NCBI GenBank assembly: GCA_029844215.1
Contig: CM056738.1
Coordinates: 65,067,593 to 65,131,592 of the forward strand
Length of the DNA stretch: 64,000 nucleotides
Direction of reading: 5' to 3'
Source of the DNA: Przewalskia tangutica
Lineage: Eukaryota; Streptophyta; Magnoliopsida; Solanales; Solanaceae
The notes under the pieces are model-generated. The model had not been told where the DNA came from and searched no databases. It saw nothing but the letters and a program-made list of their open reading frames with translations. A program made the translations under genes and the position numbers. Of the stretch, positions 12,415-22,395 are shown piece after piece. Position 1 is the stretch's first letter. Every line of letters starts with the position of its first letter.

Positions 12415-12620
12415 TGTTATACCGTATTTCAGTATGCGTGGAGACGTCGTCTGGAAAATTTGAGACTTAAAGTTTGGCATAGGTTCGAAATTTGTGCACA
12501 ACACCCGATTAAGTCGTTTTCGACAAAGCGTTTCTGAGCTTGCGTAGGGAAAATTCCGGCTATGTCGTTTTGTATTTTTGCGGATTTTTTCCGAGCGACG
12601 GAACATTTTTGGGCCAACGA

Positions 12621-12642
12621 GAGGGTGACACTTGTCACCCTC
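12621..12642. promoter_or_regulatory. U3 palindrome, perfect, element 3 5' LTR
   Basis: GAGGGTGACA and TGTCACCCTC are perfect arms around CT, about 200 bases upstream of the TATA box. The centre contains an E-box-like CACTTG. A binding site is inferred only. Confidence 0.6.
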
Positions 12643-12844
12643 AAGTGGACGTTGGGTTGGCCGATTGGGTCACGTCTTCTTGGCCAATTGGCTCCTTGTT
12701 TTGGCCTTGTTTTGTGGCTTGTTTGGTGCCTTGTTTTGTGCCATGTTTTGTGGAGTAGGGTTAGGGTGCACTTGGCTTGATCAAGGCCTTACACTTGCCT
12801 TGCACATGGCTTGATCTTGGCCATTGGTTGGCCTTTGGCTTCCC

Positions 12845-12852
12845 TATAAATA
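12845..12852 (+). promoter_or_regulatory. TATA box, element 3 5' LTR
   Basis: TATAAATA followed by a CT-rich tract, as at the start of plant LTR transcripts. It is conserved in place in all A-type LTRs. Confidence 0.7.
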
Positions 12853-14767
12853 CCCCTCTCTTGTTGAAGACTTCTTCATCCTAAATTTCACTAAGTCTTG
12901 AAATCCTCCCTCCCCTCTTGTGTTGTGTTCTCGTCCAAGAGGTCCCCCCCCCCCCCTTTTGAGAAGCTTTGGCCGAGAGGCCGTCCCCTCCCCCTCCTAG
13001 TGGTGTGGCGAGAGGTACCCCCTTGGTAGAAAGTTGTCTTCCAAGTATTGTTATAATGCCCAAAATACCTTAGCCTTTACCTTGTAGTATTCCAAAAGTT
13101 ACCTCTATACGTAGAGCCCGTAAATACTACCTTTTGTCCTCTTAGTCTCAAACCGAAACCCTAAGGAAATCTTCATAGCGAGTTGAAGTATTTAAGTAGA
13201 AGTTGGTTAGAACTTCTAAGGGTTGTTTGGTGCGGATTGGAGCGCGCGGAGTAGGAGTTAAACCTTGCTCAGGATCGACTTTTATAACTTGGATAATTTT
13301 GGGCTTATCGAGGTAAATATTCTTGTCCCCTTGTTGTAATTGGAAATTACATATGGTAGGATTATATAGTTGAGGTATACTATATATAGAACTGAACATA
13401 GCTTTGCGGCAATGTCTTTTGACTTAAGCCTGAATATAAAAGAGAATCGTAATTACATGGGGTGTATTCAGATGGACTTGTGGTATTACTGTATAGTAGA
13501 AGTTGTATACGTCCGGTTAGACGTATAAACCCCCCCTGGTTGGCTTGGTAGCCGGCCTCGATAGAGGAGGAGATTTACGCTGTTGCGGGGGGAGAGTCTT
13601 TGCCAATTTTACGTAGAATATGGAAATGCGGTTAGAAGTTAATAGACGTTTGTGGCCTTATAGGTGGAAATCTGCGAGTAGCGTATTATACTTGAAGAGT
13701 GGAGCGGCTAGCCGTGTTTCTGATCGTGAGCGTTTTGCTTATTGTCGATAATCGTCGCGAGGTATGTGAACCTCTTCCTATCCTTCTAGCATGATGCTTT
13801 GTAAACTATATAGTACGGTAGACGTATATGTGCTAAATGAGTTGGTTGGTTTAAAACATAGGGTGTTATAATATCTTTATGGGAAGTTAGTTATAACGAC
13901 TCTATGTAGGTAAAAGATTGGTTTATTGATTGTAAAAGTTAAGAGACTTGATCTTGAAAGATAAGAGACTTAACTTGTTTTACTTGGTAATTAACATTTT
14001 GTTAAAAGTATTGTGAAACCTCATTCGCGAGTAATGAGTACTTGGTTTTAAAAAGGAATAATGTTTTATTGATTTCGGAAATGAGAATAAGTGTCGAACA
14101 AACCACAGCATCGCTAATAAAGGAAAGTGTATTGACAAATAACTAATTGTTATTAAAACCAGTAGAAACCTCCATCTGCATAGAAGCTAAGATAAGACAA
14201 AATTGTATTACATTTCCTAGATCATGGCTGCTGTAACAAGATTGTTGTAAACAAGAATAAACGGCTCACGTCTGAGACATATGTTACTCAATTGTTTTAA
14301 AAGAGATTAAGACTATGAGTTATGAAACCTTTCTAAAATGAGAAACTTGAGCATTTGAAATTAGGCAAACTTGAACGTTTGGAAAATAATGTTGTTACTT
14401 GATTTTACAAAAGGGAAGTATTTTGGTTTACCTAAAAATGTGATTCACTCTATTTTTATACTACGGGTATCGGGTGACCTTTATGAAAGGAATGGATCTC
14501 TTAAAAAGGAATTTAACGTACGTAGTACTTTAGGGTTAAAACCCAGACTTTGATACGAAATGGAAGTACCTTGAGTTGTGTGTAACTTGCCTATGCTTGT
14601 TGTTGTGTAACTCGCCTATGCTTGTTGTGATAGCCTTTGTTGTGCAAGTGTTGATATCAGGTGACTTCTTGGGAAGAAGTGGATCTTTTTATAAAAGTCT
14701 AGAAGTATGGTAATTTGCTTGAGCTTGTTTGTGATACTTTGGTTGTGCGGTATATTGTTGTTGATGT

Positions 14768-15035
14768 CACATGGACATGTCTACACCGTCAGAGTCGGGG
14801 GCATGTGGCCATGCGGCAGGGTTGATTACCCGATATTTTGTTATTGTGGTTACATGGACATGTCTACACCGATGCAGAATTCCGGGGGCATGTGGCCATG
14901 GGGCATTGTTATTATTGTTGCATCATGGACATGTCTACACCGATGCAGAATTCCGGGGGCATGTGGCCATGGGGCATTGTTATTAGTGTTGCATCATGGA
15001 CATGTCTACACCGTCTGCCGGGGGCATGCGGCCGT
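14768..15035. repeat. Tandem repeat, about 70-75 bp units, element 3 5' LTR
   Basis: Four units share CATGGACATGTCTACACCG and GGGGGCATGTGGCCATG. They fill the variable slot between the TTGTGCAAGTG block and the GTTATCATACATGTCTC block. Confidence 0.85.
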
Positions 15036-15633
15036 GACGCGAACATGATTGATGTTGTGGGCGTGAGACCCATAGTTATATTTGAGTGATGACTTGAGGC
15101 GTGAGTCACGACTTGACATGATCGCTTTTATGTTGTGAGTAGTTTTGTTATCATACATGTCTCTGTTTTTATATAAACATTATGATTTCATTCTGATATT
15201 TCGATTTCACATACTTGGTACTGTTATCGACCTCCTTGAGGCTGCGTTCATCTGCAGGTAGGAGTACATCGGTAGTGGATCCTCGCCATAGGATCACTGA
15301 TTGGCGTATTAGGAAGCTCCGTTTCTCGGAGGCTTATTCTTTGGTATGTGTTCCCTAAGTTGTAGGTTCTTGTACATTCGTGGGTATGGCGGGGCCTGTC
15401 CGTCATGGTTGTTGTAAATCTTAAGTGCTGTAGTAATGTTGTGGCGGGGTTGTAAAAGGATTAAAGCATTCGGGTTTTATGTATATATCTGACAAGCTGT
15501 TTTTGGTTGCTTTGTTTATGATCATATATCTTGTTTCATGTTTATGTTTTATTTTCCGCTGATTTTCTCTGATGTTGTATCACTAGGGTGCAGGGTAAGA
15601 CACGATCACGGGCAGGATCGGTCGTGACAAAAG

Positions 15634-15645
15634 TGGTATCGAAGC
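15634..15645 (+). other. Primer binding site of element 3
   Basis: TGGTATCGAAGC, a decayed initiator tRNA-Met site, starts four bases after the 5' LTR end. Confidence 0.8.
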
Positions 15646-15828
15646 GATTAATCCTCGGAAAGTGTCTGACCGTGTCTACAGTAAGTCTTGATTATCGATG
15701 TGTTGTGCACCATCTATAATCGAGAGGCTGCAGACATTTAGGATTAGTTTCCATTCTTCTCATTACGAGATCGTGCCTTAGAGTTTGTGTTGTAAGTTGG
15801 ACCCTCCGCGTATCTCGTGTTTACGATT

Positions 15829-17069
15829 ATGCCTCCGCGAGCAGCGAGCCAGAAGGGCAAGGCGTAGAGAGTCTTGCTAGTGAGATCTGAGAGAGATGCG
15901 AGGAATTACATGAATAAAGAATCATCCACCGTATACATTTCATAGACCTCGTGCTTGACGGTGAGTTTTGCAGCGCCCGGCCCAGCGAGTTTAGAATCGC
16001 AGCGATGGCTGCTGAGACCTGATACTGAGCCTCGGTCCGCGGCACTGAGCGGATGAGATGGGATACAAGGAGATGGCCCGATTCTTGGCGAGTCGTGGCA
16101 GATATGAGGATAAATTTGGATCTGGCGGTTCAGTTCGATAGCACGATGGTTCACCCCGGCGAGATAGTTTGAGGCTACGGGACTTTACGAGTTAGCCCGC
16201 GAGTTTTATGGGTTGAGGCACGAGGATGATCCGAGGAGTTCATCCAAGCGATTCTGGTCGTGAGTGATCAAGGCTTGGAGACCGAGTCGGTGGTCTTAGG
16301 TTCGCATCGGTGCGTGATACCGCATGATCGGTTTTGATTCGTGGGAGTTGTCCCGGGGAGAGCATGCGCTTCCAGAAGTATGGGACGAGTTCTCAGAGGC
16401 ATTCCTCACTCACTTCTTGCCTCGCAGATGAGAGAACGCGGGCGACAGATTTATGATCTTTGACAGAGAGGCGTGCGGTTCGGGAGTACAACGTAGAGTT
16501 TGACTCGTTGGCTCGGTATGTCCCGCTTTAGTGGCAACCATGGAGGATAGAGTGCACCGCCACGCCACGGGCTAGATGATTACTTGACAGAGGCTTGTTC
16601 GAGTGTAGCTCTTCACGGGCATGGACATTGCCGCGTGCGAGCTCATGCACTAGGATGTGAGGCACGGAGAGGTCGGCGGAATGACGAAGATCGGCGAGAA
16701 GAGGCGAGAACAACGAGGTCCTTTGGTGACTTTCGAGGCGGACCGCCTCGGACATACTAGTTTTGTACCTCCGCCCGGTCAGAGTGGTCCTCCACAACCT
16801 TGAGCATCCAGTATTCGGGAGGCGGTCGAGCTCCAAGTTGAGTTTCGAGGAAGTAAGGGTGTTGGCGGATGCGGTCACCCTACCTCGGTGTGGTCGATGT
16901 GGTAGACCGCATTTCGGGAAGTGTCGTGGTGCCAAGGAGCTTGTTATTTTGCGGCCAGCGGGGCCATTTGCGAGGCTGTCCGACCAAGGGTAGCGCGGAT
17001 GTTACGACTCGACGCCCGAGATCGATGGCTGGTTCATCACCTTCGCTGGTATGCGCCTGCGAGTTGTGA
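15829..17069 (+). pseudogene. Gag of element 3, heavily degraded
   Basis: The start ATG reads MPPRAASQKGKA, then a stop. Capsid DNA aligns by eye with gag of element 4 (for example the CTTCTTGCCTCGCAGATGAG segment near 16415), but it is shifted and stopped many times. The zinc knuckles survive in separate frames: CGRCGRPHFGKC at about 16886-16925, and FCGQRGHLRGC with the first cysteine out of frame. It ends near 17069, before the shared gag-spacer junction (TATATCCTTAACCCTC). No capsid protein could be made from this copy. Confidence 0.78.
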
Positions 17070-17921
17070 TTAAGCGGTAGAGGCAGTATATCCTTAACCC
17101 TCTAGAGTTTTGTATGCTGATATGTTTAGTGTTATGTTCGGATAGCTTTGTGCTAAAATGTGATTTAGACACCTGGTTATTGTAGAAGGGTAAGTATGGG
17201 GGCATGGTAAGTGTGAACCTTAGACTATGTCACGATTGAGACCTTAGAGGTAAGGTCTTCTTGAGTAAAAGATTTATTTAATGTTTGACCCTTATCAGAG
17301 TAAGTAGTACGTGGGAATTATTTGTGTGATAAGTCCATGGGTAGTGTGAGATGGAAGTGGTAGCTTTCATGACTTGATTAGGTAAGATTGTTCCGTTTCG
17401 AGGAGCAAGTATTGGCGCGATTGTGGGTCGGGTTGATGGCCGCTCGCGGGTCGACCGCGCCGGTTTAGGTAAGTCGGTTAGGTAGTCGCGGTGGTAGGGT
17501 CACGAGGGTGCTAGGCCCCAGTATAGGTGACCATCGTATGAGTTCGTGGATATGTTCGACCAGAAGCGGTTCGTGAAGGCCGGGAATGGCCTTACAGAAG
17601 ATTGAGGTTAGTAAGATGACCAAGTTTGGAGGTAGTGACTCCACAGTTTTGAGAAATGAAGCAATGACTGAAGTATGGCACGTCCTGAGAGACACTAGAA
17701 CCTCAGGGACCGTATGCAGTTCGGTACCATTTGTTGGGTCGCCGGAGTGACACTAGAACCTCGCGGCAAAGTGACAAAAGTGGTATCGCACTACGAGTAA
17801 GGAAGGAAGAGAACGTGTGTTATTTCATGGCCAAGCTGTGGCGTCGGCAACTTGTTAGAGGAACTTTATCGTTATCCGACTTGAGAAGGAACATTCGGGA
17901 CGAATGTTTCTAGGAGGAGAA
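17070..17921 (+). other. Noncoding spacer replacing pol, element 3
   Basis: It is homologous to the spacers of elements 4-7 and begins at the same junction after gag. It holds a decayed copy of the hairpin (about 17430-17457, arms no longer fully paired), the ATGACCAAGTTTGGAGGT segment, a foreign-looking block (17676-17795) and, at the end, the polypurine tract (17912-17921). No pol domain is recognisable. Confidence 0.75.
17676..17795 (+). other. Block shared with the leader of element 4
   Basis: From ATGGCACGTCCTGAGA to AAAGTGGTATC this closely matches 21509-21621 but replaces the sequence found here in elements 5, 6 and 7. It contains GACACTAGAACCTC twice and ends in an LTR-end plus PBS-like string. 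The origin is unclear: gene conversion, template switching or misassembly. Confidence 0.65.
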
Positions 17922-18129
17922 TGTTATACCGTATTTCAGAGTATGCGTGGAGGCGTGCGTCACGAAAATTGAGAATTAAAGTTTGGCATAGGTTCGAAAT
18001 TTGTGCACAACACCCGGTTAGAGTCGTTTTTTTGAAGCGTTTCTGAGCTTGCGTAGGGAAAATTCCGGCTATGTCGTTTTGTATTTTTGCGGATTTTTTC
18101 CGAGCAACGGAACATTTTTGGGCCAACGA

Positions 18130-18151
18130 GAGGGTGACACTTGTCACCCTC
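18130..18151. promoter_or_regulatory. U3 palindrome, perfect, element 3 3' LTR
   Basis: Same arms and centre as at 12621-12642. Confidence 0.6.
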
Positions 18152-18353
18152 AAGTGGACGTTGGGTTGGCCGATTGGGTCACGTCTTCTTGGCCAATTGG
18201 CTCCTTGTTTTGGCCTTGTTTTGTGGCTTGTTTGGTGCCTTGTTTTGTGCCATGTTTTGTGGAGTAGGGTTAGGGTGCACTTGGCTTGATCAAGGCCTTA
18301 CACTTGCCTTGCACATGGCTTGATCTTGGCCATTGGTTGGCCTTTGGCTTCCC

Positions 18354-18361
18354 TATAAATA
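18354..18361 (+). promoter_or_regulatory. TATA box, element 3 3' LTR
   Basis: TATAAATA in the same context as the 5' LTR. A 3' LTR promoter could drive read-out into flanking DNA. Confidence 0.65.
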
Positions 18362-20257
18362 CCCCTCTCTTGTTGAAGACTTCTTCATCCTAAATTTCAC
18401 TAAGTCTTGAAATCCTCCCTCCCCTCTTGTGTTGTGTTCTCGTCGAGGTCCCCTTTTGAGAAGCTTTGGCGAGAGGCCTTCCCTCCCTCCAGTGGTGTGG
18501 CGAGAGGTACCCCACGGTAGAAAGTTGTCTTCCAAGTATTGTTATAATGCCCAAAATACCTTAGCCTTTACCATGTAGTATTCCAAAAGTTACCTCTATA
18601 CGTAGAGCCCGAAAATACTACCTTTTGTCCTCTTAGTCTCAAACCGAAACCCTAAGGAAATCTTCATAGCGAGTTGAAGTATTTAAGTAGAAGTTGGTTA
18701 GTACTTCTAAGGGTTGTTTGGTGCGGATTGGAGCGCGCGGAGTAGGAGCTAAACCTTGCTCAGGATCGACTTTTATAACTTGGATAATTTTGGGCTTATC
18801 GAGGTAAATATTCTTGTCCCCTTGTTGTAATTGGAAATTACATATGGTAGGATTAAATAGTTGAGGTATACTATATATAGAACTGAACATAGCTTTGCGG
18901 CAATGTCTTTTGACTTAAGCCTGAATATAAAGAGAAGCTGATTGTAATTACATGGGGTGTATTACTGATAGACTTGTGGTATTCTTGTATAGTAGAAGTT
19001 GTATCGTCAGGTTAGGCGTATAAACCCCTGGTTGGCTTGGTAGCGGCCTCGATAGAGGAGGAGATTTCTGTTGCGGGGAGGAGAGTCTTTGCCGAATTTT
19101 ACGTAGAATATGGAACGCATGCGGTTAGAAGTTAATAGGCGTTTGTGGCCTTATAGGTGGAAATCTGCGAGTAGCGTATTCTACTTGAAGAGTGGAGCGG
19201 CTAGCGATTCTGATCTTGTGGGCGTTTTGCTTATTGTCGATAATCGTCGCGAGGTATGTGAACCTCTTCCTATCCTTCTAGCATGATGCTTTGTAAACTA
19301 TGTAGTACGGTAGACGTACATGTGCTAAATGAGTTGGTTGGTTTAAAACATAGGGTGTTATAATAGCTTTATGGGAAGTTAGTTATAACGACTCTATGTA
19401 TGTAAAAGATTGGTTTATTGATTATAAAAGTTAAGAGACTTGATCTTGAAAGATAAGAGACTTAACTTGTTTTACTTGGTAATTAACATTTTGTTAAAAG
19501 TATTGTGAAACCTCATTCGCGAGTAATGAGTACTTGGTTTTAAAAAGGAATAATGTTTTATTGATTTCGGAAATGAGAATAAGTGTCGAACAAACCACAG
19601 CATCGCTAATAAAGGAAAGTGTATTGACAAATAACTAATTGTTATTAAAACCAGTAGAAACCTCCATCTGCATAGAAGCTAAGATAAGACAAAATTGTAT
19701 TACATTTCCTAGATCATGGCTGCTGTAACAAGATTGTTGTAAACAAGAATAAACGGCTCACGTACAAGACATATGTTACTCAATTGTTTAAAAGAGATTA
19801 AGACTATGAGTTATGAAACCTTTCTAAAATGAGAAACTTGAGCATTTGAAATTAGGCAAACTTGAACGTTTGGAAAATAATGTTGTTACTTGATTTTACA
19901 AAAGGGAAGTATTTTGGTTTACCTAAAAATGTGAGTCACTCTATTTTTATACTACGGGTATCGGGTGACCTTTATGAAAGGAATGGATCTCTTAAAAAGG
20001 AATTTAACGTACGTAGTACTTTAGGGTTAAAATCCGGACTTTGATATAAAATGGAAGTACCTTGAGTTGTGTGTAACTTGCCTATGCTTGTTGTTGTGTA
20101 ACTCGCCTATGCTTGTTGTGATAGCCTTTGTTGTGCAAGTGTTGATATCAGGTGACTTCTTGGGAAGGAGTGGATCTTTTTATAAAAGTCTAGAAGTATG
20201 GTAATTTGCTTGAGCTTGTTTGTGATAGCCTGGTTGTGCGGTATATTGTTGTTGATG

Positions 20258-20530
20258 TCACATGGACATGTCTACACCGATGCAGAATTCCGGGGGCATG
20301 TGGCCATGCGGCAGGGTTGATTACCTGATATATTGTTATTGTGGTTACATGGACATGTCTACACCGTCTGCAGTGCAGGGCATGTGGCCATGGGGAATTG
20401 TTATTATTGTTGCATCATGGACATGTCTACACCGATGCAGAATTCCGGGGGCATGTGGCCATGGGGCATTGTTATTAGTGTTGCATCATGGACATGTCTA
20501 CCGTCTGCAGTCGGGGCATGCGGCCATGAT
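20258..20530. repeat. Tandem repeat, about 70-75 bp units, element 3 3' LTR
   Basis: Four units of the type at 14768-15035, with small unit-internal differences and deletions around GGGG and CTG. Confidence 0.85.
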
Positions 20531-21133
20531 GCGAACATGATTGATGTTGTGGGCGTGAGACCCATAGTTATATTTGAGTGATGACTTGAGGGCGTGAGTC
20601 CCTGACTTGACATGACTGCTTTTATGTTGTGAATTGTAGTTTTGTTATCATACATGTCTCCTGTTTTTATATAAGATATTATGATTTCATTCTGATATTT
20701 TGATTTCACATACTTGGTACTGTTGTCTTGACCTCCTTGGGGCTGCGTTCATCTGCATGGTAGGAGTACATCGGTAGTGGATCCTAGCTCATAGGATCAA
20801 AGTTCAGCGTATTGTGAAGCTCCGTTTCTACGGAGGCTTATTCTTTGGTATGTGTTCCTTGAGTTGTAGGTTCTTGTACATTCGAGGTATGGCGGGGCCT
20901 GTCGTGATGGTTGTTGTAAATCTTAGAAGTGCATGTAATCTTGTTGTGGCGGGGTTGTAAAAGATTAAAGCTGTTGGGTTTTATGTATATATCTGAAAGG
21001 CAATGCTTTTGGTTGCTTTATTTATGATCATATATCTTGTTTCATGTTTATGTTTTATTTTCATGATTTTCTATGATGTTGTATCACTAGGGTGCAGGGT
21101 AAGGCACGATCACGGGCCGGATCGGGTCGTGCG

Positions 21134-21138
21134 AGGAT
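21134..21138. repeat. Target site duplication AGGAT, right
   Basis: Matches 12410-12414. Host LTR sequence (ATGACTAGCTTTTGG) continues from here. Confidence 0.85.
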
Positions 21139-21450
21139 ATGACTAGCTTTTGGATGCAGTATAGGCGATTCTACTTAGCGTCGGTTTGATAGACGCAGCA
21201 GGATCTAGTGTTGAGTTCACATATGGATGTTGTTTTACATCATGTACCGCAGTGATGAGAATGAGTTCCACGGGCATGAGTGATATTATGGGCGTGAGAC
21301 CCATAGTTATGTGTGAGTGATTATTACGGGATGTCGTCCACACTTGCATAATTGTTTACTTATCGCAAAAGGTTTTATAAAATGATGAAATGTGATTTCA
21401 TTACGGTATTTTGATTTCACATACTTGGTACTGTTATCGACCTCGCCCGG
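21134..21450 (+). repeat. 5' LTR of element 4, second fragment
   Basis: It continues the B-type LTR broken at 12414 and parallels 30553-30875. It carries GGGCGTGAGACCCATAGTTA and the TTTCACATACTTGGTACT block. Homology with the 3' LTR is lost at about 21450, within the U5 region. Confidence 0.8.
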
Positions 21451-21613
21451 TGGCGTATAAAGAGGCGAGCATCTCACGCGAGGAAACGGACCGGCAAGTG
21501 GCTCTCCGTATGGCACGTCCTGAGAAGGTCCAAACCTCAGGGATCACATGCAGTCCGGTACCATTTGTTGGGTCGCCGGAGTGACACTAGAACCTCGCGG
21601 CAAAGTGACAAAA
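21451..21613 (+). other. Unexpected segment in place of the 5' LTR terminus of element 4
   Basis: The 3' LTR has about 400 more bases of U5 here, with hairpins and the GCCCGGGGTAAGGCACC block. Instead there are about 160 bases whose last 110 match 17676-17785. It ends CAAAGTGACA followed by a good PBS, so it functions positionally as an LTR end. I do not recognise its origin. Confidence 0.6.
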
Positions 21614-21614
21614 G

Positions 21615-21626
21615 TGGTATCAGAGC
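21615..21626 (+). other. Primer binding site of element 4, intact
   Basis: TGGTATCAGAGC, a perfect match to the usual plant initiator tRNA-Met site. The solo LTR lies five bases downstream. Confidence 0.85.
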
Positions 21627-21631
21627 AGTTA
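21627..21631. repeat. Target site duplication AGTTA, left
   Basis: AGTTA at both edges of the solo LTR. Removing the LTR gives the normal leader AGCAGTTAATCCTCGGAAAG. Confidence 0.88.
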
Positions 21632-22189
21632 TGTCACACCCCGAAATTCGGGCCCGTGACTGGTGCCTTACCCCGGGCACCCTAGTGATACAACATCAGA
21701 GAAAAACCAGCGGAAATAAAAACTTAGACATGCAACAATAGTTATAATAATAAGCAGGCCAACCAAAGCGATTTGCCTTCGATATATCATAAAACACGAG
21801 CAGTTTAATCCTTTTACAACCACGCTTGGCGATACTCTGCACCTAAGATTTATAACGACTATGACGGACGGGGCCGCCATACCACGAATGTACAGAACCT
21901 ACAACTCGAAACACATACCAAAAGATAAGCCTCGAGAAAGCGGAGCTTCCAATCTGTCGTGATCTATGGCGAGGATCCACGGCCGATGTACCTACTGCGG
22001 CGTAACGCGGCCCGTCTGGCGGTACCAAGTATGTGGCAGTAATCTGCGATTAAATCATAACGATCTATATAAAGCGGAGACATGTATGATAACCAAAGAA
22101 ATGCGACGCAACATAAGCGATCAAGTCGTGGACTCGCGCCTCAAAGTCACCACTAAAATATAACTATGGGTCTCACGCCACCACATCCA

Positions 22190-22395
22190 TCATGTTCGCA
22201 TCATGGCCACATGCCCGAATCTGCATCGGTGTAGACATGTCCATGATGCAACAATAATAACAAGGCGCGTGGCGCATACCGAATCTGCATCGGTGTAGAC
22301 ACGTCCATGTTTCAGTAATAACCATATATCGGTAATCAACGGCCTCGTGGCGCGTGCCGGAATCTGCGTCGGTGTAGACATGTCCATGTGACATC
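22190..22395. repeat. Tandem repeat in the solo LTR
   Basis: Three units share GAATCTGCATCGGTGTAGAC and ATGTCCATG, on the strand opposite to but of the same type as the arrays in element 3. Confidence 0.8.

Larger units (their letters stand above)
12415..15629 (+). repeat. 5' LTR of element 3 (subfamily A)
   Basis: It starts TGTTATACCGTATTTC and ends GTCGTGACA before the PBS, 3215 bp. It carries the U3 palindrome, TATA box, CT-rich leader, leader box, 230-bp module (about 14010-14240) and a tandem-repeat slot. A C run near 12948 is much longer than in the 3' LTR. Confidence 0.9.
12415..21133 (+). mobile_element. Element 3: complete gag-only LTR retrotransposon (non-autonomous)
   Basis: Complete structure: LTR 12415-15629, PBS, gag pseudogene, noncoding spacer, polypurine tract, LTR 17922-21133, flanked by AGGAT. 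The interior is only about 2.3 kb and has no RT, RNase H or integrase. LTRs make up most of the element, as in LARD or TR-GAG families. It is inserted in the 5' LTR of element 4 and is therefore younger than it. Confidence 0.9.
17922..21133 (+). repeat. 3' LTR of element 3 (subfamily A)
   Basis: A 3212-bp partner of 12415-15629, very similar throughout. The expected terminal GTGACA reads GTGCG, so the last bases are altered and the end is set by the AGGAT duplication. Confidence 0.88.

Noticed and set aside
12540..12814. Three overlapping plus-strand ORFs of 60-72 codons in U3 (again at 18049-18323)
   Set aside because: They cover the promoter and palindrome, overlap one another in different frames, and encode low-complexity Cys/Val/Leu-rich strings. 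They are absent from other LTR subfamilies.
12944..12957. Long C run in the LTR leader (others near 47643, 53540, 53600, 59110)
   Set aside because: Length differs widely between sister LTRs and copies. This is probably homopolymer slippage or sequencing error rather than a functional G-quadruplex, though not excluded.
21615..21626. TGGTATCAGAGC as part of a tRNA gene
   Set aside because: It is a primer binding site next to LTR ends. No cloverleaf or A/B box context is present.
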